This document shows, piece after piece, positions 7,912-15,368 of a DNA stretch of 64,000 bases (the stretch's first letter is position 1; every line of letters begins with the position of its first letter). The notes beneath the pieces were generated by a model that worked only from the letters and a program-made list of their open reading frames with translations, was not told the origin of the DNA and made no database searches. Source of the stretch: JADHMP01 sp016779985 (GTDB lineage: Bacteria > Bacteroidota > Bacteroidia > Flavobacteriales > Flavobacteriaceae); the NCBI GenBank assembly GCA_016779985.1, contig JADHMP010000002.1, positions 186,001 to 250,000 of the forward strand, given 5' to 3'. The position numbers and the translations under genes were made by a program.

Positions 7912-9006
7912 ATGAAAGCAGGTATTGTAGGTCTTCCCAATGTGGGAAAATCAACCCTTTTTAATTGTCTCTCCAATGCTAAAGCACAAAGTGCCAATTT
8001 TCCATTTTGTACAATTGAACCCAATATTGGGGTGGTCAATGTTCCTGATGAACGCCTCAACTTTCTCGCTGAATTGGTCAATCCAGAAAAAACAATTCCT
8101 GCTACTGTTGAAATAGTTGATATTGCAGGTTTGGTTAAAGGAGCCAGTAAGGGCGAGGGGTTAGGTAATCAATTTCTGGCTAATATTCGTGAAACAGATG
8201 CTATTATTCATGTCTTACGTTGTTTTGAAAACGACAACATAGTGCATGTTGAAGGGTCAGTAGATCCTATTCGAGACAAGGAAATTATTGACATAGAATT
8301 GCAACTAAAGGACTTAGAGACTCTAGAAAAAAGAGTAGAAAAAATAAATCGTGCCGCACGAACAGGAGATAAGGAAGCTCAAAAAGTGCAAGTGGTTATG
8401 CAACGCATAAAAGAGGGATTAGAGGCGGCTCAAAATGTGCGCCAACTTGATTTAAGCCTCAAAGAACGTGAAGAAATTGTCAATGAACTTCAGCTACTAA
8501 CAGACAAACCTGTGTTATATGTTTGCAATGTATCAGAATCAGATGCAGTTGGAGGGAACCCGTTAGTTGACAAAGTTCAGACATTAGCAAGAAAAGAAAA
8601 TGCAGAAGTACTCACTTTAGCAGTTTCAATTGAAGCTGACATCAATGAGCTTGAATCCTTTGAAGAACGCCAGCTTTTTTTAGATGATCTTGGACTAGAA
8701 GAAGCCGGTTCCGCAAAGCTTATCCGCAAAGCCTATGAACTGCTTCAGCAACAAACGTATTTTACAGCTGGAGAAAAAGAAGTACGCGCGTGGACTTTTC
8801 CTATCGGAGCCACTGCACCACAAACGGCTGGTATTATTCATAGCGATTTTGAGAAAGGGTTTATTCGGGCGGAAGTTATTTCCTTTGAAGATTATAAAAA
8901 TTATGGTTCTGAAGGAAAGGTGAAAGAAGCAGGAAAAATGAGGATAGAAGGAAAAGAATATTTAGTGAAAGATGGAGATGTAATGCATTTTAGATTTAAT
9001 GTATAA
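7912..9006 (+). CDS. ychF: Redox-regulated ATPase YchF (Obg-like)
   Basis: 364 aa, the usual length of YchF/OLA1. The P-loop is GLPNVGKST at residues 6-14 and the G3 motif is DIAGLVKGA near 67. A non-canonical G4 region (YVCNVSESD) near 203 explains the family's ATP rather than GTP preference. The C-terminal TGS domain ends in VKDGDVMHFRFN. The protein binds ribosomes and participates in stress and redox responses. I chose ATG 7912 because known YchF proteins begin MKAGIVGLPNVGKS; the upstream in-frame extension has no family support. Confidence 0.96.
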   Translation: MKAGIVGLPNVGKSTLFNCLSNAKAQSANFPFCTIEPNIGVVNVPDERLNFLAELVNPEKTIPATVEIVDIAGLVKGASKGEGLGNQFLANIRETDAIIHVLRCFENDNIVHVEGSVDPIRDKEIIDIELQLKDLETLEKRVEKINRAARTGDKEAQKVQVVMQRIKEGLEAAQNVRQLDLSLKEREEIVNELQLLTDKPVLYVCNVSESDAVGGNPLVDKVQTLARKENAEVLTLAVSIEADINELESFEERQLFLDDLGLEEAGSAKLIRKAYELLQQQTYFTAGEKEVRAWTFPIGATAPQTAGIIHSDFEKGFIRAEVISFEDYKNYGSEGKVKEAGKMRIEGKEYLVKDGDVMHFRFNV

Positions 9007-9132
9007 TCAGTACAGCTCAAATTCCTATAGTCGAAATGAAATCATAAACAACTCTATTATTTGATTCATTTTTAAGTTTTAGCATATTATTTAGCTATAT
9101 TGAAGTTGTATTCATTCTCAAATCTTTAACCC

Positions 9133-9288
9133 ATGGATAAAAACGCAAAATTTGGATTATTAATAGGTGCTGGATCAATGATTGGGCTTGGTCTAGGATT
9201 TTTTTTTCTCCCTAATGGTTTAGCATTTGTTGGCTGCATAATGTTAGGCACAGGAGCTGGTTTATTGGCCGCAACGTTTATCAAATAA
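9133..9288 (+). CDS. Small hydrophobic membrane protein (51 aa)
   Basis: A short ORF starting at ATG 9133, encoding 51 residues. A basic start (MDKNAKFG) is followed by two glycine-rich hydrophobic helices, roughly residues 8-26 and 29-49, separated by a Pro-Asn-Gly turn. The Gly-x-Gly spacing suggests tight helix packing. I do not recognise a named family. It stands alone between ychF and the convergent PPK2 remnant. It is probably a real small membrane protein, but its length leaves room for chance. Confidence 0.5.
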   Translation: MDKNAKFGLLIGAGSMIGLGLGFFFLPNGLAFVGCIMLGTGAGLLAATFIK

Positions 9289-9323
9289 ACAATCTTTTTT
9301 ATAAATCGTTTAATCTTATATGT

Positions 9324-10098
9324 TTAACGATAAGGAATTGCTTTTAATAAATGTTCGATTGTATTTAATCTAGCCTTTGCTTTCTTATTGGCGTCGATAG
9401 TAATCCAAGGTGATACTTTTGTATGTGAAGCTTTAAACATTTTTTGCTTGTAGGTCGTATAATCTTCCCAAAGTTCTTGCGCTTTTTCATCAACTGGTGT
9501 CATTTTCCATTGCTTTAGTGGGTTCGATTTTATTTCAATAAAACGGTATTCTTGCTCTTTTTTTGTTATTGAAAAATAAAAATTTAATCAAATAAATTTT
9601 AGATTGAATTAGCATCCTTTCAAATTCATTGACTTGAGACATGAATATTTCGTATTCGTCCTGTGAACAAAACCCATTGACAGGTTCCACCACTGCACGG
9701 TTATACCAACTTCGATCAAAAAACACCATTTCCCCTGGTTTAGGCAATTGCTTGATATAGCGCTGAAAAAACCATTGATTTCTTTCATCTTCAGTTGGAA
9801 TATTTAGGGCCACAATTCTATAATGCCTCGGATTGAGATATTCTGTTATTCGTCTTATTGCTCCCCCTTTGCCTGCTGCATCTCGTCCTTCAAAAAGCAC
9901 AACAACTTTTTCATTGTTTTGAATGACCCAATTTTGAAGTTTAATGAGTTTTTCTTGTTCTTTTCTTAGCGCACTAAAATATTTAATTTCCTCTAGCACT
10001 TTAGCTAAATTGATTTGTTTTCTTTTCAACAAGGTATAAACTCCTGATTTTGTGTTGAAGAGTGCCATTTCTTTTTCTGTAAAATGAATCTGTTTCAT
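9324..10098 (-). pseudogene. Polyphosphate kinase 2 (PPK2) paralogue, frameshifted
   Basis: The N-terminal two thirds (from ATG 10098) read as a PPK2 kinase: Walker A-like FEGRDAAGKGG and Walker B-like FFDRSWYNRAVVEPV, both intact. Just after YLIKF the frame is lost and reading ends at 9535. The missing lid and C-terminal part continues in the next frame (KKEQEYRF, PLKQWKMTPVDEKAQELWEDY, HTKVSPWITIDA) and stops at 9324. Removing one T from a T5 run of the coding strand (A-runs at 9578-9582 or 9572-9576 on the plus strand) restores about 257 aa, collinear with the intact neighbour. This is either a recent loss of function or a homopolymer sequencing error. PPK2 enzymes move phosphate between polyphosphate and nucleotides. 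Confidence 0.85.
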
Positions 10099-10107
10099 AC
10101 AATACAA

Positions 10108-10956
10108 TTATATATCTATTTGCACAACGCTTCTATGATAGCGCATCAACACATTTGGATCTGGAAGAAGCGAAATACCAGACTCTCCTTTTCCATCGTA
10201 ATTAAACTGAGACAAAACATATCGTATGCTTTCTAATCGGGCTTGTTTTTTATCATTGGCTTTTACAATAATCCAAGGACTAAAATTGGTGTGTGTTTTA
10301 CTAAACATTTGTTCCTTGTGAAAAGTATATTCCTTCCATAGACTTTGCCCTTTTTCATCAACAGGACTAAACTTCCATTGTTTTAAAGGGTTTTCCAATC
10401 GAGCATCAAAACGTTTTTTTTGTTCTTCTTTGGCTATTGAAAACCAAAATTTGATGATTTTTAAATTATCCTCATACAGCAAATGTTCAAATTCAGGCAC
10501 TTGAACAATAAATTTCTGATACTGTTTATTAGAACAAAACCCCATAACAGGTTCTACGACAGCTCTATTGTACCAACTTCGATCAAAAAATACAAGCTCG
10601 CCAGGATTGGGTAATACTTTAATGTAGCGCCTAAAATACCATTGACCACGTTCAACATTGGTCGGTTTTGTTAGGGCAACCACTCTTGCTGTTCTAGGAT
10701 TTAAATGTTCCTTAAAACGCTTGATGCAACCGCCCTTACCAGACGCATCCCTACCTTCAAAAAGAATAGCTACTCGCATCTGTTTTTTAGCGATCCACTG
10801 TTGAAAGTTTACCAATTCCGATTGGAGCGCTTCCAGTTCGGCTTCATAGTGAATTTTTTGGAGTGCCTTTGTTAGAGAAATGCCATTGGCTTTAGCTATA
10901 TCAATTAAATCTTTTCTTGTCTTTGATTGTTGTAGGTGTTCTGGAGTAAACTTCAT
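10108..10956 (-). CDS. Polyphosphate kinase 2 family protein (intact copy)
   Basis: 282 aa. The single PPK2 domain has FEGRDASGKGG near residue 67, FFDRSWYNRAVVEPV near 128, and the lid/C-terminal segment NPLKQWKFSPVDEKGQ near 190. It phosphorylates nucleotides from polyphosphate or the reverse; class I versus III cannot be settled by eye. The frameshifted paralogue follows directly downstream on the same strand (9 bp to its ATG), a tandem duplication. The copies are clearly diverged, so the duplication is not recent. Confidence 0.93.
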   Translation of the reverse strand: MKFTPEHLQQSKTRKDLIDIAKANGISLTKALQKIHYEAELEALQSELVNFQQWIAKKQMRVAILFEGRDASGKGGCIKRFKEHLNPRTARVVALTKPTNVERGQWYFRRYIKVLPNPGELVFFDRSWYNRAVVEPVMGFCSNKQYQKFIVQVPEFEHLLYEDNLKIIKFWFSIAKEEQKKRFDARLENPLKQWKFSPVDEKGQSLWKEYTFHKEQMFSKTHTNFSPWIIVKANDKKQARLESIRYVLSQFNYDGKGESGISLLPDPNVLMRYHRSVVQIDI

Positions 10957-11078
10957 TATTAAAATTGGGGTAAATTAGTATTTAAATGAACACACTAAAA
11001 CTATACAAAATCAATTAAACAACAAACAGAAACCAACTTAAAAAGAGTTCCTTTATTTTGTCTTTTAAAAATCATTTA

Positions 11079-11732
11079 ATGCATTGGTTAAAAACAAATT
11101 ATAAGGTATTGCTAATAATCATCGGAGCAGTATCGATCTATGCCAACTTAATAGAATCTTTTTGGTTTTTTGGTCTAAAACCACTTACTACGATTTTGAT
11201 CATCATTATTCCATTTACAAGTTTAATGGAAATGACCTCTCATTTTCAAAAAACCGTTTTTGTGGGATTATTATTTTGCTTGGGGGGAGATGTCTTAATT
11301 TTAAAAAATGAATTTTTTCTTTCAGCCCTAGTGTGTTTTTTGGTCGCACATTTATTATTTGGTTTCACTTTTATTAAAACTTTTGGCTTCAGCAGAAACT
11401 GGATTCTTTTAGGCATTGTGATAGGCACGGCAATAGCAGTTTATTCAATTTTATTTCCTCATTTAGGCCCTCTTCAGCTACCAGTAATAGGCTATATGTT
11501 TGGCATTGGTTTTATGGTATGGCAAGGGGTGGGAGCCTATTTAAATTTTAGAAATAAGTCCACTGCCTATGTAGCATTAGGGGCCTCAAGTTTTATGCTT
11601 TCAGACAGTTTATTAGCGTACAATAAATTTGTTGCAGCATTACCCTTTGAATCTATCTTTGTTTTGTCGACCTATTGGTTTTCACTCTATTGTTTGAGTA
11701 TGGCATCGTCCAAAAAGGCATTATCGAGATAG
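11079..11732 (+). CDS. YhhN family membrane protein (lysoplasmalogenase-like)
   Basis: 217 aa from ATG 11079; an in-frame TTG at 11058 would add seven residues and cannot be excluded. About eight hydrophobic helices fill the protein, with a short conserved loop LGGDVLILKN near residue 73 and ASSFMLSDSLLAYNKF near 180. These correspond to the acidic, presumed catalytic positions of the YhhN/TMEM86 family. Some members hydrolyse the vinyl-ether bond of lysoplasmalogens; whether this organism has that substrate is unknown. Its 3' end overlaps the convergent glycosidase gene by 12 bp. Confidence 0.8.
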   Translation: MHWLKTNYKVLLIIIGAVSIYANLIESFWFFGLKPLTTILIIIIPFTSLMEMTSHFQKTVFVGLLFCLGGDVLILKNEFFLSALVCFLVAHLLFGFTFIKTFGFSRNWILLGIVIGTAIAVYSILFPHLGPLQLPVIGYMFGIGFMVWQGVGAYLNFRNKSTAYVALGASSFMLSDSLLAYNKFVAALPFESIFVLSTYWFSLYCLSMASSKKALSR

Positions 11733-12869
11733 AGTAGTTTTTAAAAACTTAATTTCTTCAGGGTCAAAAGGTGTTTTGTCAGGCAAATATATATCATGAT
11801 GCCACACTTTGGGTAATGAATCAAATTCCTCAGACCATGAAGACCAAGGAAAAGCAGTATTGGTTTTTCCAGCTACAAAACCCCAATTGATGGCGCCCAC
11901 ATTTTGCTCTTTGAATAAAGACAATACATTTTGAAATTTATTACCCACACCACGAGCTAAATATTCAGTGCAAAGAAGGGGTCTATTATATTTTGCTAAT
12001 TGTTCAATTTTTACTTTTACATCTTCAATATTACCGTCATAGGCATGGAAAGAAATGATATCAGAATGAGTGAGTGCAAAGCGATCAATTGCGGGTAAAC
12101 TATCTAAAATGCCCCAGCTTTTATAATTTCCTTTCCATGGCCCTACAGTGAGGGGTTGGGATGGATTGACTTCTCTTGCCCAATGAAAAACTTTTTTTAG
12201 TAGAGAAAGAGAATAAATATGTTTCTCTTTTACTTCTAATTCCTTTCTTCCTTTCTGATGGGCAACATTATCTGGTTCATTATAAAGATCCCAGCCCACA
12301 ACTCTTTTGTCTTTCGAAAAATGATTAAGGACGCCCTTAATATAATTTTCTAATTCATTATGGCGTAAACTATCACCTAGAATTGCAGCACCAGGAGCCT
12401 GTACCCACCCTGAATTATGAACAAATGGAATGGGTTCGGGTTGTTTACCAAGCTTGGGAACGGGATGCCATACATCATCTAAAAGCACAAACAGCGTTTT
12501 AATCCCCTTATTGTAGGACATATCCAGATAAGTATCCAAACGCTTCAAAAATCCTAACGAATCTTGTTCCCAAAGTAAATTATGTAAATACACACGATGT
12601 AAATTCATACCCAGTTCTGCACTCCATTCTAATTCACGGTCTATAGTTTGAGGATCAAAAGTATCTTCTTGCCAAAATTCTAATTGATTGATAGCTGAGC
12701 TTGGATTAAAGTTTGTGCCAACCAACCAGCCGTGTTGTTTTTGCCAAGCCCATGCTCTTTCTTCATTCCAACGTTTTGCCATTTGAGTTTTTGGAATTTG
12801 CTGGCATTGATTAAAAAAAGCTAGAATTAAAATATACCCAAAAATTTGAAGTGTCTGATACTTTCTCAT
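11721..12869 (-). CDS. Lipoprotein glycoside hydrolase (GH5/cellulase-like TIM barrel)
   Basis: 382 aa. An N-terminal hydrophobic stretch ends at Cys22, a likely lipoprotein processing site. The mature part reads as a clan GH-A barrel: the acid/base is Glu198 in GWDLYNEPDN, and the nucleophile candidate is Glu302 in LLCTEYLARG. The family resemblance is to Bacteroidetes proteins often labelled cellulase family or 1,4-beta-xylanase/mannanase-like, beginning GTNFNPSSAINQLEFWQ. The substrate is not determinable from sequence alone. The gene overlaps the upstream Dabb gene by 4 bp, and there is no SusCD pair or other polysaccharide locus nearby. Confidence 0.82.
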   Translation of the reverse strand: MRKYQTLQIFGYILILAFFNQCQQIPKTQMAKRWNEERAWAWQKQHGWLVGTNFNPSSAINQLEFWQEDTFDPQTIDRELEWSAELGMNLHRVYLHNLLWEQDSLGFLKRLDTYLDMSYNKGIKTLFVLLDDVWHPVPKLGKQPEPIPFVHNSGWVQAPGAAILGDSLRHNELENYIKGVLNHFSKDKRVVGWDLYNEPDNVAHQKGRKELEVKEKHIYSLSLLKKVFHWAREVNPSQPLTVGPWKGNYKSWGILDSLPAIDRFALTHSDIISFHAYDGNIEDVKVKIEQLAKYNRPLLCTEYLARGVGNKFQNVLSLFKEQNVGAINWGFVAGKTNTAFPWSSWSEEFDSLPKVWHHDIYLPDKTPFDPEEIKFLKTTLSR

Positions 12870-13234
12870 ATTGAATTGTTTTGAACAATAGATTTAGAAT
12901 CATAAACAACAACTTTATCCCACAAATGCGAGGCTTCATCAATAAAGGCCAGATGTGTTGGATCAGTTTGATAAGCTATTTCATCTTCCTCACTGGCAAA
13001 AGTCATCACATAGCAATAGGAGAAGGAATTATCTACCACACCACGTTCTTCTGTTGCTGCTGGGCAGCCTAAGTGAGATTGTAAACCTTGAGTATTAGAA
13101 GCCATTAATTTTTTAATAGCTACTTCAAAAGCAGACCGATCAGCACTATCGTTTGGGTTTTTCAACCAGAAATAAACGGTATGAATTAGATTTGCGCCGA
13201 TATATTGGGGAGCTGTTTTATTTTGTGTAGACAT
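12866..13234 (-). CDS. Dabb (stress-responsive A/B barrel) family protein
   Basis: 122 aa. The layout (HTVYFWLKNPN near residue 18, then YCYVMTFASEEDEIAYQTDPTHLAFI) is typical of Dabb dimeric ferredoxin-like barrels. These small cytoplasmic proteins are implicated in stress responses or in binding small hydrophobic ligands; the role here is unknown. It is the upstream member of a two-gene unit with the lipoprotein glycosidase (ATGA overlap at 12866-12869). Confidence 0.82.
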   Translation of the reverse strand: MSTQNKTAPQYIGANLIHTVYFWLKNPNDSADRSAFEVAIKKLMASNTQGLQSHLGCPAATEERGVVDNSFSYCYVMTFASEEDEIAYQTDPTHLAFIDEASHLWDKVVVYDSKSIVQNNSI

Positions 13235-13370
13235 AGATTAATTTTGTTTGTGGAGGTCTAAAGTATAAAAAATGCATTAAACTTTTTAACAATTAAATGC
13301 CATGAATTGTTGATTTTTTAAAGGTGAAACGTTAAACTACGAACCTTGCAATGGCTATATTAGCTTTTCG

Positions 13371-15230
13371 ATGACACAACAATCAAATTATACTGAAGAA
13401 AACATTCGTTCGCTCGATTGGCGAGAACATATCAGAATGCGCCCTGGTATGTATATCGGCAAGTTGGGCGACGGGTCTTCTCCAGATGATGGTATCTATA
13501 TTCTCCTAAAGGAAATTTTAGACAATTGTATTGATGAATTTGTGATGGGAGCTGGAAAAACCATTGAAATCAGTATTAAAGAGAATACTGTATCTGTTCG
13601 AGATTATGGCAGAGGCATTCCTCTTGGTAAATTGGTTGATGTTGTGTCTAAAATGAATACAGGAGGAAAGTATGATACTCGGGCATTTAAAAAGTCTGTA
13701 GGATTGAATGGAGTGGGGACAAAAGCGGTGAATGCACTTTCTTCCAATTTTATAGTCGAATCTAATCGAGAGCAGAAAACAAAAAAAGCAGTTTTTGAGT
13801 TTGGAAATCTTCTTGAAGAAACAGCAGAACAGGTCTCGTCAAAACGAAAAGGTACTTTAGTTCGGTTTGTGCCAGATCTTAAAATCTTCAAAAACTTCAG
13901 ATATCGTTTAGAATATGTGGAGAAGATGATCAAAAACTATGTCTATCTCAATCCTGGTCTAACCATCGATTTGAATGGAGAAAAATTCTTTTCAGAAAAT
14001 GGTTTAAAAGATTTACTTCAAGAACACACAAGTGAGGAGGACTTGCGTTACCCAATTATTCATTTGTTAGGAAATGATATTGAAGTAGCGCTCACCCACA
14101 GTAAAACACAATATAGTGAAGAATATCACTCCTTTGTCAATGGGCAACACACGACCCAAGGAGGCACCCATCAATCTGCTTTTAGAGAAGGCTTAGTGAA
14201 AGTGATTAGAGAACATTTTGGAAAAAATTATGAGGCATCAGACATTAGAAAATCAATCATTTCTGCCATTAGCATAAAAGTAATGGAGCCCGTTTTTGAA
14301 TCTCAAACAAAAACAAAATTAGGTTCTACAGAAATGGGAGGGGAGCTACCCACTGTAAGAAGTTATATTATTGATTTTTTAAGTAATAATTTAGATAATT
14401 ACCTTCATAAAAATTCAGGTGTTGCCGAAGCAATTCAAAAAAAAATCATCCAGGCTGAAAAAGAGCGAAAAGAACTTTCTGGCATTCGGAAATTAGCTCG
14501 TGAGCGTGCAAAAAAGGCGAGTTTACACAATAAAAAGCTACGCGATTGCCGAGTGCATCTCAACGAATTAAAAAAAGATCGTCGTTTGGAATCGACGCTG
14601 TTTATTACTGAGGGTGATTCAGCTAGTGGTTCAATAACAAAATCAAGAGATGTCAATACACAAGCCGTTTTTAGTCTCAGAGGAAAGCCATTGAATAGTT
14701 ATGGTATGTCCAAGAAAATTGTTTACGAGAATGAAGAATTCAATCTTTTGCAAGCTGCTTTAAATATTGAGGATAGTTTAGAAAGCTTACGCTACAACAA
14801 CATTGTTATTGCCACAGATGCTGATGTTGATGGAATGCATATTCGCTTGTTGTTAATTACCTTTTTCTTGCAGTTTTTTCCTGAACTAATAAAAGAAGGG
14901 CACCTTTATATTTTACAAACGCCTCTCTTTAGAGTAAGAGACAAAAAAGAAACCTTTTATTGCTACAATGAAGCTGAACGAAAAAAAGCGATTTCTAAAT
15001 TGAAAGGAAAGCCTGAAATAACTAGGTTTAAAGGCCTAGGTGAAATATCTCCAGATGAATTCAAACATTTTATTGGAGATGATATACGATTAGATCCTGT
15101 TATGCTTGATAAAAGCACAACGGTTGAACAACTATTACAGTTCTACATGGGTAAAAATACACACGAACGACAAAAATTTATTATTGATAATTTGAAGGTA
15201 GAATTAGATCTGGCTGAAGAAGTCTTTTAA
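13371..15230 (+). CDS. parE: DNA topoisomerase IV subunit B
   Basis: 619 aa, type IIA topoisomerase ATPase subunit. The GHKL ATP site includes ILDNCIDEFVMGAG near residue 47 and VRDYGRGIPLG near 75; the lid GLNGVGTKAVNALS is near 108. The TOPRIM domain has TLFITEGDSASGS near 410 and IATDADVDGMHIRLL near 480. With ParC it decatenates replicated chromosomes. I call it ParE rather than GyrB because it sits next to parC and lacks the inserted domain seen in many GyrB proteins. A 138-bp gap, not an overlap, separates it from parC. Confidence 0.93.
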   Translation: MTQQSNYTEENIRSLDWREHIRMRPGMYIGKLGDGSSPDDGIYILLKEILDNCIDEFVMGAGKTIEISIKENTVSVRDYGRGIPLGKLVDVVSKMNTGGKYDTRAFKKSVGLNGVGTKAVNALSSNFIVESNREQKTKKAVFEFGNLLEETAEQVSSKRKGTLVRFVPDLKIFKNFRYRLEYVEKMIKNYVYLNPGLTIDLNGEKFFSENGLKDLLQEHTSEEDLRYPIIHLLGNDIEVALTHSKTQYSEEYHSFVNGQHTTQGGTHQSAFREGLVKVIREHFGKNYEASDIRKSIISAISIKVMEPVFESQTKTKLGSTEMGGELPTVRSYIIDFLSNNLDNYLHKNSGVAEAIQKKIIQAEKERKELSGIRKLARERAKKASLHNKKLRDCRVHLNELKKDRRLESTLFITEGDSASGSITKSRDVNTQAVFSLRGKPLNSYGMSKKIVYENEEFNLLQAALNIEDSLESLRYNNIVIATDADVDGMHIRLLLITFFLQFFPELIKEGHLYILQTPLFRVRDKKETFYCYNEAERKKAISKLKGKPEITRFKGLGEISPDEFKHFIGDDIRLDPVMLDKSTTVEQLLQFYMGKNTHERQKFIIDNLKVELDLAEEVF

Positions 15231-15348
15231 TTCTCAAACCTTGTGTTTTGTCTTCCCAATGGACTCTTCTTAGAGGTTATAAAAGTTTTTAACTGCGAGT
15301 TGTTGATATCCCAAGCCATTGTCAGAGTGCATAATTAGCGGGAAATAG

Positions 15349-15356
15349 TATTTTTG
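15349..15356 (+). promoter_or_regulatory. Candidate -7 box (TAnnTTTG) upstream of parC
   Basis: TATTTTTG ends 12 nt before the parC ATG, within the 138-bp parE-parC gap. It suggests that parC can be transcribed independently of parE. A TTG at 15319-15321 is the nearest upstream candidate, but at 27 nt it is farther than the usual spacing. Confidence 0.35.
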
Positions 15357-15368
15357 AGGTGAAGATTT

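Noticed and set aside
9572..9600. Programmed frameshift as the explanation for the split PPK2
   Set aside because: A +1 shift would be needed and no known slippery or stalling signal is seen; mutation or sequencing error is simpler.
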